Shown here: piece by piece, positions 52,681-64,000 of the stretch
Layout: the number at the start of each line of letters is the position of its first letter
Numbering within the stretch: the first letter of the stretch is position 1
Assembly (NCBI RefSeq): GCF_019649055.1
Contig: NW_026570262.1
Coordinates: 992,001 to 1,056,000 of the forward strand
Length of the DNA stretch: 64,000 bases
From: Paramacrobiotus metropolitanus
Taxonomy: Eukaryota; Tardigrada; Eutardigrada; Parachela; Macrobiotidae
Reading direction: 5' to 3'
Made by a program: the position numbers and the translations under genes
The notes under the pieces: model-generated
The model's input: only the letters and a program-made list of their open reading frames with translations
The model's database searches: none
What the model was told of the DNA's origin: nothing

Positions 52681-53015
52681 ATCAGAGATCAAAAGCGTCA
52701 AATTTTTCTTTCTATCTTCTGAGATGTTGGTTAGGAAGTTTTATGGAAAGGTAAACGAAAAACTAGTGCCTGAAACTTTGGATCAACTGACATGACATTC
52801 AGTGCGTTCTTTCACTGTTCACATACATGCTCCACCTCTGCCTCTGCATCTCTGCCCATCCTGAGTTACAGCATTTCTGTCTCTTGAGTTTACAGTAAAT
52901 TTCTCTCTATTGTCAGTAAACGTTCTGTCTGTCCTCAGTTACAAGCTCAGTTTTTCCCTATCCTGTGTTACAAACTTACAAGTTACAATAGGATTCGACA
53001 TGGATCCATACCTAC

Positions 53016-53048
53016 AGGTATATATATACATACATATATATATATACC
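53016..53048. repeat. Palindromic AT microsatellite
   Basis: GGTATATATATACATACATATATATATATACC is almost self-complementary, so it can form a cruciform. It is probably a simple repeat. Confidence 0.75.
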
Positions 53049-54473
53049 CGTGGACGTATGCAGCGCTACGTCCTTCGGAAAAACCCTTAATGTTGCTCCA
53101 CAGTACGCCAAGATATGGAGAGGCCTCCAGAGCGCAGAGTCGTGACCGATTAAACGCAATGCATGCACAGACAGACATCCTGCACAAGGATGGAAAATTG
53201 TTTTGAGAAAAAAACTGTGTGCGAGCAATTTATTTAGATGCTACTTTGTAATTTTAAAACACAGATATACTTCACTTCCATAAACTGAAGGTCTTAATTG
53301 TAAAATTTTATAATGGATGACTTTAGAAGGCATGCACGGAAACGGTGATGGTTGATACCGCATATACCCATGTGTCGTACAATAAATGTCTAGAACCTTT
53401 TTCCTGATCTGGAATTCTTACAGATGCAAAAAAACACGTTAGAAGCGAAGATTCTCCGACATGGCTACGTCAGAACATTGACCAGATAGCAGACTCGGTA
53501 TTCCTGAGACTGCAGATGTGATAGGCATTGCCGCAATATCGCCCATCAGCATTTCACGACAACATAACTTTATATAAAATTTTATTTTACGGTACTGTAT
53601 CTATATTTATATGTGGAATCGTAGTTGCAGTTACTGTTTAGCATGTACAGTACTGACCATGAGTGAGTACGTACTCTACTTACCTATGTTTACGTTTACG
53701 TCTGCATACGTTTGGTCGCTCTTGGATCGAAAGGGACTTCTCAGTTCTCACTTGGAATTCGAAGGATCCTGCGGTAAGATAATCTATGCAATCAAAATCT
53801 TTAGTTATATAAAATAAGTTACGGTATTATATTTACAGTGTATGTGGATAGCGTTATAAAAATGGGTAAACCGTAAATCTATTGAAAATTGCATTGAAAT
53901 GACACAACACTGTGATAACAGTACTAATTCCGAGTAAATTTGCCGGCAAAACTTAAATAAAAAACTAGTGAATGAGAAATTTGTAGCGTTGTAAAAATTC
54001 GAATTACCAAAGCGAGTGCATGCAATCAAATTAAAGAAAATGCACACTATGTAGATTTCATCGGCTTATTAAAACAGCAACTTAAGTTACGTACGTAAAT
54101 ATTCCACTCGTTGCACAACATTAAACTTAACTTCAACACTGAATAGTAAATACGCATCAATGAAATTAGACTCGGAAAGAGTAGTCCCCTTCGTTCATAA
54201 AGCAGGTTTGTGAGGAGGTGCGGCGTAATTCAGACGAAACAAAAGCAACCTAGCTAATTAACACCTTAAAACAAGGTCAAACCATGCGTTGAGGATATTA
54301 ATCCCGCGGCGAAACATAAACACTGCTTATTTTCAAACAGTTCAGCGCGCCCAGTAGTACATAGATGTACATTACATTCGTACATTACATTACATCATAA
54401 TATACATCTAACTCGTAAGCTTCACTTTATGCTCTGATACAGATATCTCCTTGATTTCGAAATAGTATTGGTT

Positions 54474-54530
54474 TAAATAGAAATAGAAATATAGAAATAG
54501 AATATTGGTATCAAAATAGTATTTGTTCCC
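54474..54530. repeat. AAATAG-type simple repeat
   Basis: Degenerate repeats of AAATAG and ATAGAAATAG. Low-complexity DNA only. Confidence 0.6.
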
Positions 54531-56231
54531 AAACAATTTTAGCAATATTACAAGGTCCGGAGGTTCTGGACAACACTGACTACGCAGTTACTGAAATGAA
54601 ATCAACATTTTCTTAAAAAACCTCTCACTATACTGTTTCAGTAATGCATGGTAGAATAAACAGACCTATATCTGCGTATAAATGCATTTACGGTTCAACC
54701 TGGAAGAAATTACCACGAGTAGTACTCTATAGTCGACAATTAAAATTTTGAATCGCCAAAGGCCTGCATTCGTACATTACTAAATTTTATCATGAGATAC
54801 GGTAGGTACAGACCGAACAATACAAATGCCGGACCCGGACCCGAAGTTATTCGGAGCAAACGAACAGTTTAAATTTTAAAACTAATCCACAGTACCTACC
54901 GCTTCCTTATTTCCGATTTTAATGTACTCTGGAGATTGCATAAATTTAGATAAATTCAACCGCCTTCTTCCAAAATTTCTTGTTAATCTACTGTGCAGCT
55001 GATACATTAGGTACAGGAAAGCACATGCGGCGAGTCGAAATGCAATGCAATCTTACCTGTTGCGCCAGTTCCGGTGTTCTTCTAAGAACCGAGCACGACT
55101 CCGAATCCCGTGTGGCCGAGTTGTGCAAAACGGGAGCTAAGGTTCCTCGAATAAAATGGACTTAAAGCGGGTGCCTGTGGATCTGCACATGTGTTTCTGT
55201 GCTTCCAAATTCTGCGCAACTACAATCGCTGTGTCAGGCGCAGATGGGCGAACCAAGCCATAAGCGCATAATTTGTATTGTGTACTGTACTAACCGTAAG
55301 CTGCAGAAAATGTGTGTTGGATGGCAATGGATGCGTCTGTCTCAAGTGTGTTTCGGCTTACTTAATTTACTCTTCTTCTGCTGGCTTAATTATATATGCC
55401 TAAACAAAAGCCGTACACAAAATGCCATGCAAGTGCCGTCTGGGAAAATTAGAAATGCAGGGAAAGACAAAACGAAATACGCTCTAGGCAGAGAAGCCAG
55501 GTAAATTTGGTAAACTCTCTTGTTTCTTTTCGCATCCGCGCTGTTTGTCTTCGGCTCTAGCTGGTTGCATTTGTCTCTCTGCTCCTGTTGCTTTTGTGTA
55601 CAAAGAGGCGCATACACAAAATCTATTTGTTGGTTTCGATGCTATCTTGCGTACACAATGCACCAGCACAGGCACATTAGGCAGCAATATGCTGCGAGTC
55701 TGACTGTGCGTCCAGATGTTCCGAGAAAACTCACAACAGCGGCGAAAACGATCAGATAACCTTCGACTATAAGGTAATTCGTTGTACTTCGTAGAATAAC
55801 TGTGAAGCAGTAGTTTTTGGTTTTAGCCGTGAGAATTATGAAACGAATAGTCTTCACAAATATACTATAAGTATAAGGCACATTTACTGTGATCAATGCC
55901 GTAGCGCTCACCATGGTCAGACATAATAACTCGTCTCACAAAAAATTTGGTATTCATTTTAATGTTTCCACGTCGGCGCAATCAAACAAACTGGTTCATG
56001 CGACCACAGCCAGTACGCCACAGCTGATAATACTGTACATGGTATCGTAACTATCGTTACGCATAAAGATGAACCGTAAAAACTTTAAACTGGTCAATAA
56101 TAATCATAATGCATACAGAACGCTTGAATTGGGTTGCATGATGTTACTACCCAGATTAATTAAGTTTGAGTGTTGATTTGCGGTAAGTCATTTTTATTTG
56201 CGTACTGTAACTGCAGTTTTCTTTCTTCCAG

Positions 56232-56368
56232 CATCACTATAATATAGTGATGTCTTGGATACTGGAAGCAATATAAATCTTGAATACTGAAAGCAATATA
56301 ATTATAGGGATAAAAAATATATTATATTCTTTATCCCTATATATTGCTTCCAGTATCCAAGATTTATA
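56232..56368. repeat. Compound foldback with three copies of a 23-bp unit
   Basis: The unit TCTTGGATACTGGAAGCAAT occurs at 56253-56275. A diverged direct copy follows (56279-56301), and an exact copy lies inverted at about 56342-56364. The longer arms (56272-56314 and 56330-56368) pair with two mismatches and a 4-nt indel. A separate 9-bp perfect palindrome (ATCACTATA/TATAGTGAT) sits at 56233-56251. It lies about 375 bp beyond the kinase stop codon. Confidence 0.8.
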
Positions 56369-56482
56369 GGACCCGCCGCCGCTCAGCAGAAGCTGAAACT
56401 TAATAATTAACGGTTAAAATTAATCATTTGTAGAAGTACGCAAATGGTATTAGCATGTACAGTAACGAACCATGGCATCAAC

Positions 56483-56488
56483 TTTATT
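56483..56488 (-). terminator. Polyadenylation signal AATAAA, DLK-type kinase gene
   Basis: AATAAA on the minus strand (TTTATT as written) lies about 256 bp beyond the kinase stop at 56744. Confidence 0.5.
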
Positions 56489-56743
56489 ATTTGCTCAACG
56501 AAACAATATTACTCCAAAACTGTGCAACAATAAAAAGCGTAATTTCGGAAAGTATCGCGTACTTGGGGAAGTACGTGCAACCATGAATCATCAGACGTTT
56601 CACAAAACGCCAGAAAATCCTAACGCGAAAACGCGAGGAGATCAACAAGTAAAACTTTTATATTGGAAAATGTAAAAAATACTCGTTTGTAAGGTAGGAA
56701 CGTGAGTATCTAATAAAGGTAATTTTCGAAGGAAATACATAAA

Positions 56744-59700
56744 TCACACTTGACTTTCGGGCATACTGTGGGCAAAAACAAATCTCTTGGGTCCCACATC
56801 GGATCGTTCCACTTCACTGGAACTGGCTCGCCTTTCATGGTTGACCACGTGGTCATCGAGAGACTCTGAGATGGATACTGCATCCTTTAAATTGGGCGTA
56901 GACTGGTGCATAGTCAGAGTCACCGTGTCTTGTTGGGAAGAAGTCGAACGTGACCTTTCCATTTCTCGTGACCGATGCATCAGTATGCCCCTGTGCAAGC
57001 CGGTCGGCTGATGGGCGTGCTCGTGCAGATATTCGCTGGAATCGAAAACCGAATGCCGATCAAACCCAACATCATCCAGAAAGGCATCATCATTTTCCTT
57101 GCTGTCACAATCGCTGTCGGACAGATCGTTCAAACTGGGATCCGGTTCCTCTTCGCTGTCATTGGGATCCATTTCGGAGCTGCTGGAGGACGATCGCGAA
57201 GCGGGCGTTTGTGCGCGGTAATCAGAATGTGAGGCCATTGAAGAATTAGCAGCTAAAAGGGGAACCGGCGGAGTGGAGTACATTTCCGACTCTGTGGAAG
57301 TTTCCATAACATCTTCACAACGGAGGGAATTAAGGGGACCTTTATCGAACGACGACGCTCGGCCGTTCAGTGCTTCTTCGTACAGATTACACTGACACGA
57401 GCGATCCTTCCGCATGGACAAGCGGAACACGTGGCCCAGTGTGTCGGATGGCGTCCGCTTCGGTAGGCCTTTACATAGATCCGGACTTAACTTTGGATGG
57501 TTCTTTTCGGTGGATCGCAGTGAACTGACCGGGTCAATGGAATCGGTTTTTAATGTCAGCGGCGGTGGGCGGTTGGTCCTTTCCGTTTTATTTTCCCCAT
57601 CTTCATTTTCCGCTTCCTCTGCATCCTCACCGTGGTCTTCCTCGTTGTGCTCGGTATCGGTCAACACTTCCGAACTTTCTTCGGCGGTCCAAATTGCGTA
57701 ATCCATCGGCAGCGTAGCTGATTTGCCCGTGCTTTTAATTTGCGTAATGGTCACTTGACGGGTGGTTTCTAAACTGGCCGACGTGCGGGGATTGATCAGC
57801 TCCAAGCCGGCTTTTTTAACCGATTCGAATATGCGCTTGCGAGATTTCCGTTCGGTTGGTCCCGGCAACGGCTTGCCTAGAATCTTCTCCACCAGTTTTT
57901 CTCGTTTGCGGACATCTCGCTCGCGCTGCTCCAGTTGCAGCGAACAGGTAGTCAAATCCAGATAGAGCTTATTAATCCTCTCCAGTTTCTTCTCATAGTG
58001 GATGCGAATCTCTTCGGCATGTTTCAGTTCTTCCTGTCGGCGTTTGTGCAGCGTGTACAGTTCTTCGACAAACCCGTCCGCCATCATCGCTTCGTTGCGC
58101 TTCCGTCGGCGCTGCTGCTGATTTTTCTGCTTAGTAAACGCGGAGCTTTGACTGCTCTTTATTCGAAAATTTTTTATTTCGGTATGGACAAGATCTCTCC
58201 AATCCTGCTGTGAATTATAGAACGCTGCTTCGGGCATGTTAGTCAGCTCGCCGGCTGCAATTTGCAGATGCAGAAGAATGTGGTGAAACGATGGACGATT
58301 GCGTGGTTTGTTTGCCCAGCACTGCGTCAGCAGCAGTCGGAAACCGTCTGGCATGGATGGCGGAATTGGTAGACCGAGGAGCTTCTCACTTCCGACGCCC
58401 CATATTATGGATGTCGAATCCAAGCCCGGATAGGGATGCAGACCGACCAGCAGTTCCCATAAGATGACGCCGTACGCCCAGATATCGATTTTCTCCGTGC
58501 ACGGCTCATTGCGAATGACTTCAGGGGCCATCCATGCTACAGTACCGGCGAATGACATCTGCATGCTCTTCTGGTCTTCCGCCCAAGGCCGCATCGTACC
58601 GAAATCGGAGATCTTAACCAAATGGGTATCGCATACCAAAACGCTGCAAAAATATCCCGTAATTTACGGTAATTTTGTGGTGTTTAATTTAATTGGGTAA
58701 TAGTATAATGCATACTTTGGTGATTTAAGGTCACGGTGAATAATCTTGTTCATATGAAGATACTGCATGCCGCAGGCAATTTGATGCGACCAGACAGCAA
58801 CTAATGGAGGTGGAATTCTTTTATCCTCCTGAATCAGATCGTACAATGGTCCATACTGGCAATACTCCATTACCAAACAATAACAAGGAGGTTGGGTGCA
58901 AACGCCTCTGCAAGGAAATGGAAATGTATGCAAATAAATGTGATGGAAATTAAAAATGTGGTTACACAGAGTCAGCCATCGAAACATAACCTGTGCTATG
59001 TAGACTTTACGAAGCAACCAGTGCCAGCCAACGACAAAACATCAACTCATACCTAAATTGTCAGTAAAGTGTCCTTTCACACGTTATATACCTACCAAGA
59101 CGCGCTATTTGACTTACGTATTATACGTATTAGCGGATGTGTATACGAGTATTAAAGTTAATAATATATGTTACGTGTGATGCTGTCACAGGTTGGTTAA
59201 TCTTAAAGTTACTTGATGTGATAAACGGACATGAAATTTTGTAATTTGTCACCATTACTTACTTAAAAGCCACCAAGTTGACATGGCTGAGTTTACGGAG
59301 TGGTTTGACGTCCTCTACTTCCGCAAGCGACTTGACTTTCTTGACTGCCACTGGTTGGCCGTTATATTTGCCAAGAAATACTGCTCCTTGTGCCCCACTT
59401 CCAAGCCACTGAAGATCTTGGATCCGTTCGAATGGTATTTCCCAAGGATCTGCATACATAAACGAACGGTTTACCCATATGTCCAGTTAAATAAGTGTAC
59501 TTTCTTTTCACCAGGCTTTGGACTCAAAAATCCACAAAATCTTTTGAATAAGCTATGCAGAAGTCATAAACTTGTGTAATGTTGTAGATGGTGCACATTC
59601 GTAAATCTTGAATGTGTGTTATGCTTTTGAAATTATGAATAAATATTGCAAATTCTAGTAGATTTGAAGTTGGTATATGAATATGGTTTAGCTAATGCTT

Positions 59701-61027
59701 TTTAGCGCATAAAATATTCACGCGTTCATGACATTTCACTGGTCACTGCGTACGTAGACTTTAAAGTCCCCAAGGTGCATTTGCCGGGATATTTCTGGAC
59801 TGCGATGCATCTGAAACGTGCTTTCTACAAAATTGTGACAGCGATGTCTTTTATATTGTAGTAACCCATCCAGCTGCCGAAGCTGCTAATTAAAATTCGC
59901 TCGTGGAAGTAACCTCAGTACAATCGGTGTTGGATTTTTCGACCAACCATTCCAATGAATTTTTAATATAATTATCTTCTGTGTACCTTAATTATATACT
60001 TATGTTAGTATAACCGATAGCGTGATAATATAGTGGAGCGAATCTCTTTTGCGAAAGCACTAATATTTTCATTTGAAAGTTATAAAAGCAAATTAGCATA
60101 CTTTCAACGCTTAGGTGTAAATCCTGATTTGACAGAGTTCTCATTGGTAAAATAAACCGTAAAATCTTTTTAAGTTCCATCTCACTGGATGATACTTTAT
60201 GTGTAAATTTTACAAATTAAGCCCTTTCATTACGTTTAGAATTACAACGTAATTAAAGTATAGTCTGTAGTGCTGACTGTACTGTACTGATATCTGCTAC
60301 TCGAATATCTATCATAATTCTACTTGACGCACCTTGGCTGGCCTTTTGTTTTGCAATGAGAGGCCATTTTGAAACAATTGGAGTGATGCATGATATCGAT
60401 GCTTCCCATGCATGCCGGAACCATCCATGATATCCACTCGCATCTTCCCGACTAGTGCTGGGCAACTGAATGGATCCGGGAGAAGTGGACGATATTTTGT
60501 CGGCCGGTGCATTTACAGTTTGCATTACGGAAGTTTGCGTAACAGTTGTGGTCGATACATTCATGCCGGTAAGAATTATTTGGGATGGTGACAGTGTTTC
60601 TTCTGCTGCATTGTGATTAGGCTTTTCCGACAATGTAGCCCCGTTAATTCCCTGTAAGGAGAGCTCCGGAGACGCTTCGCCCATACTGACCGGAATCGTG
60701 TGCGGTCGTTTCGGAAATGCACGAAAAAAGTCAATATTACTGGATAATTTACGGCAGTGCTCAAGACTGAAAGACGGAAAGAAATGGGTTCCGGAAGAGG
60801 ACGTTTCGGGGCGGAGATCGCTTTCAGGCTCGGTCAGTGGCGAGCCGTTTCTGGAGCTGGAGACATCCTGCTGGGCTACCGGTGCAACGCTGCTAGCCAC
60901 GGCGGTTTCCACTTGAGCTGGGCTCCAGAAGTTGGGTCGCACTGATACGATGGTATCCTTCTTCACAGACGATGCATCTGGCGAAAAGGTACCACATCCA
61001 TCCCGGTTATTACAGGGTGATCGAGTT
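56744..61027 (-). CDS. DLK/LZK-type mixed-lineage MAP3K (MAP3K12/13, Wallenda), 5'-incomplete
   Basis: Recognised exons on the minus strand: 61027-60333, 59449-59263, 58907-58716 and 58643-56744, with phases 1, 2 and 2. They encode 990 residues plus an unresolved N terminus. The first exon is Ser/Thr-rich and ends with a GYHGWF segment before the kinase, as DLK and LZK have GLFGCL there. The kinase domain begins [20 protein letters not shown]. It has the glycine loop GSGAQGAV, the VAVKK lysine, HRDLKSPN (split by an intron), DFG, and [19 protein letters not shown]-terminal to it come a long basic helix and heptad region like the DLK leucine zippers ([20 protein letters not shown]). A very long Ser/Asp/Glu-rich tail includes a LSDSDCDS segment like the conserved acidic C-terminal motif of the family. 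The kinase acts upstream of MKK4/7-JNK and p38 in axon injury and synapse growth. The A-start of the exon at 61027 is phase 2 and contains no usable early ATG, so at least one upstream exon exists. Confidence 0.91.
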
Positions 61028-64000
61028 CTGTAAAATTTCAATGCTAATAATCTTCTGTCAAAGTTCTGTGTAGCTACGCTTGTCAGTGCAGCAATAAAAA
61101 GTGCCAGTTAGGAGACAGTATGCAAAATCATACAAGCTGCTAATGATGGGTGACTCACTATGCCAAAAAAACAATATTTTTGTAATATCTGGAATGCACT
61201 ATTCAGTGTACTCGTACATACATTACTAATTCTAAATACACCTGAAAAAATTTTATTAAATTAAGAGCAAGTAGATAATTTAAATTTAGCATCATTCGCG
61301 ATCAGCTGCCACATGTATCAAACAAACAACCATAAAACGACTACTCGAATGAGGCGAAATTACTGACCAGTGAGAGCACGTCTGCACTTACGAACTGCTA
61401 CAACAAGTGTCAGCGTGAACGTCATCAAAAATTTTGATCTGGTTTAAACTCTATACAATCGTAAAAATACTAAAATTGCTCTCTAAATTTGTTTAATACA
61501 TTTCGACGGGAAGTTCGCACGAAAAAATTTATCCAGGTAAATACTAACTTCGATGATCAGCGGGTTTGATGGTAGCCAGCTGGCTGTTACATTATATTTG
61601 CATTAGAAAATGATTACCTTAATACCAGAAATATACGATAAATCGTTGCTAACACGAGTTCAACAGTCCGCACCTTCCGGTGCGTTCTGTTTGTTTCAGC
61701 ACAACAATTTTAAAAAAGTATTATGTTTTTAACTTTAGAAATTCCATTTCGCTGAAAATTACTTCATCACGAAGAAATCGCTTACCGGCTTCCGAAAAAT
61801 CCCGACCACATTGTATACACCCACATGTGCAATTTCTCTTGAAAACGTTACTGTCACAATCGTCTCAAAAGCATGTTTACAGTTATCACAGTCACACGCA
61901 GAAAAGTGTGGGAAAAGATGATATCAACACTGGAATAATATTCAAGGAAAAAGATATCCTTCGTTGTGTGATGCTGGCTAAGCTGCGCGCGCACGGTATT
62001 ACGGTTGTGCGTAATTACAGCAGACCAAAATACGCAACTAGCTCGATAGTATTCCTTGTTTTTGTATCCCTTCCCCGTGCAGTTATCGATTTGTACTGAA
62101 CACTTGTTCAGGCCGGTTCTCTCGTCATCCAGCCTTTGAACTAGATTTAGACTGCCGATCCCCATTTGCAAAGCAATCACGTTTTCTATGGATTTGTATA
62201 GCTGCGTACTCGTACTAACTAGTGGACGTTCTGTTGGAGAGGTAATCGATAGCAGTGCGCTCAGCCCGAACGGACACCGCAAGCAACTCCAGCGGAATAG
62301 ACGGAAATGTACGTACGGTGGTATGTGCTCATCCGAAGACTGAAATGGGATTGCAAGGGAGAAAAATATTATGGATTGAGCGAGTGTGGATGCCCAGCAC
62401 AATGAGCTTACGGTATGTGCATCCAATCAATCATTCTAATTTATAGAACCTTCTTAACATCCCTAACCAAGGGTTTTTTAGCTGACTCGTAGATGGTCAT
62501 AGTTCACTCGGATTACTGATATCCCGTGTTCCATGTGTTCAATCTGGATCGAGACCGGCCGTCAAGAATGGAAAATAATGTGGACTGTGGAAGGTGTATA
62601 CGAACGTGGTGCATACAGTCTATAGCACCGTGCGACCCTTATATAAACCACAAAATATTTAAATACTGAATTTTATCACAAAAAAAGTAAACGCTGAAAT
62701 AGTTGTGTTTAGCGAAAGCAGACTTATCAGCAAAATCTCACGAGGAAACCGTAATTTTAAACTTTTAGACGTCCTTACTTTTTAACTTTAAGGTTAGTTA
62801 GCATCTCACACACTCATTTGCTTACTACACATCGAGCTGGACGATTAGTAATTAATTAGGCGATTAATATAAGTTATGCATAATTCACCCTTAAGATTAC
62901 CTAATTAATTAAGAAACATGTCCGAAAAGTTAGTTACAATCGATGTAGCCTTCAATTTGATAACAATTATAAGTAAAGAATTATATCGATCATAAGTGGC
63001 AATTGCTTCTCGTAGCAAGATCAGTGGTAGAAATTAAGAGTGTGTGTTTTCACCGTGTTGATTTGTTCTACGTCTGTTCGTGTGGATCCCAGTTTCATGA
63101 ACATTATTACTATATACTGTTGCAAGCATTGTCGTTAATGCTTTTGGTATTATGATATGTGTTAAGCGGAAAGTCTGTAAAAAAATCTCAAATACCACCT
63201 TCATAAAAATTTAATACTGATCCACGCCACCCGGTCAGTAGTTATAATGCGACGAAGCCGAAACTCAGCGTCAGGTTACTGATAATGCGATAATATTCTG
63301 AACGTACAATTTTTAAGACTCAGTGCGAAATCATTATTTTGGCATAAGGCACTTGAATTTCGCCGTGTTATTTTACTGTAAAACACTAATAAATAGTAAA
63401 CACTTACCCCCAGTCCAGAAAAATTTTCCTTATCGATTGAGGTTAGTTTCCATCTACAGCATATTATGCAAAAGATTTCCGGAAGAAGAGTGTGTTTGTC
63501 CCAGTAACAAAATATTCAGAAATCGCTCGCGCAGCAGTTCGGTAAAGCGATGGAACTTCTGGAAACCAAAAATCGTTCATTAATACGCTTTTGTAGTTGA
63601 AATCCGTGTTAAAAAAACGGCAAAACAATTTCCTCCACCTGCACTATGCCGCTGTTCGCAAAACATGTGCAAATACAAATGCCGAGTGCCGACTAGAAAC
63701 AAAGACACACATATTGCACACGTATACAAACCTCCGCTGGCAGTGGCACTTGCTTACTGCTTGACTGAAGTGGGAAAAAAAGCCAAGCTAGTCGAAAACG
63801 AGTGAGCACGTTGCAGCTGGCCGGAGACTATTTGTACACCTTGCAAGATCGAGATGGTAGTAGTAGCGCACGTAGAAAAAAACTAGCCAATTGTGTGAAT
63901 CTTTAGTAGGTAGACCACATTCCACCGTGCTTAGTCATCGGCCCCAAATGGCAACGTAGGGTTAGCAACCGTCGTGGTCGATGCGCGGATGCGGCTTATG
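61028..64000. other. 5' region of the DLK-type kinase gene
   Basis: This must contain the first exon(s) of the kinase gene. One phase-compatible small coding exon is proposed at 62412-62434. A strong minus-strand donor (GGGG then GTAAGT, about 63409) has only stop-riddled sequence upstream and could end a non-coding exon. The minus-strand ORF at 61854-62426 lacks an early ATG and any domain. Nothing else was recognised. Confidence 0.45.
62412..62434 (-). other. Candidate first coding exon of the DLK-type kinase
   Basis: A 23-nt stretch on the minus strand starts with ATG (62434-62432) and runs into a strong donor (ACC then GTAAGC at 62411). It reads MIDWMHI plus two bases, phase 2. That is the phase required by the kinase exon that begins at 61027, across an intron of 1384 bp. 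This is phase and splice-site evidence only. No conserved DLK N-terminal sequence backs it, and a TATA-like TATAAAT lies too close upstream (about 62443-62437) to be its own promoter. Confidence 0.25.

Larger units (their letters stand above)
43381..56482. other. 13-kb gene-free interval upstream of FoxP
   Basis: No convincing coding exon. The best plus-strand ORF (47089-47517, 142 codons) has no domain. The interval probably contains 5' untranslated FoxP exons and regulatory DNA. It also holds foldback and simple repeats that are listed separately. Confidence 0.5.

Noticed and set aside
56787-58213. Plus-strand ORFs opposite the kinase C-terminal exon
   Set aside because: They are reverse-strand shadows of a 1900-bp coding exon, and their sequences show no domain.
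61854-62426. A 190-codon minus-strand ORF as an independent gene
   Set aside because: It opens with TTG rather than ATG, has no recognisable domain, and overlaps a plus-strand ORF of similar quality.

Overview
The window reads as animal nuclear DNA from a moulting invertebrate (ecdysozoan). The genes are split by spliceosomal introns. Many introns are very short (56-110 bp) and others run to kilobases. Intergenic DNA is AT-rich, and one gene encodes an E75-type nuclear receptor, a protostome ecdysone-cascade factor. A tardigrade such as Hypsibius or Ramazzottius would fit the compact introns, but this is a guess that the sequence alone cannot settle. No bacterial operons, rRNA, tRNA, CRISPR or convincing mobile-element ORFs were recognised.

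Six protein-coding genes could be built exon by exon, with GT-AG (once GC-AG) borders and matching intron phases. From left to right: (1) minus strand 402-4071, a secreted protein with three fibronectin type III domains, an RGD-bearing 9-residue repeat and Gly/Ser/Ala-rich ends; (2) plus strand 6252-9064, a secreted serine-protease homologue in which all three catalytic residues are replaced, followed by a sequon-rich linker, a furin-like site and a low-complexity tail; (3) plus strand 22163-32294, the nuclear receptor E75; (4) minus strand 33096-36478, mitochondrial succinate-semialdehyde dehydrogenase (ALDH5A1 type); (5) minus strand 38127-43380, the transcription factor FoxP; (6) minus strand 56744 to at least 61027, a DLK/LZK-type MAP3K (MAP3K12/13, Wallenda).

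Genes 1 and 2 are head to head, about 2.2 kb apart. E75 and the dehydrogenase converge and their 3' untranslated regions may touch. The dehydrogenase, FoxP and the kinase lie in tandem on the minus strand. The two developmental transcription factors each have about 13 kb of apparently gene-free DNA upstream, a usual place for distal promoters, 5' untranslated exons and enhancers. The kinase gene probably begins in a small exon upstream of the parts recognised here.

Non-coding structure includes two foldback repeats downstream of the kinase gene (about 52.5 and 56.3 kb), a 39-bp tandem duplication at 20.4 kb, a short perfect stem-loop at 18.8 kb and several microsatellites. No pathway links all six genes. 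The most unusual items are the protease homologue with a processed tail and the RGD/FN3 adhesive protein with two possible C termini.
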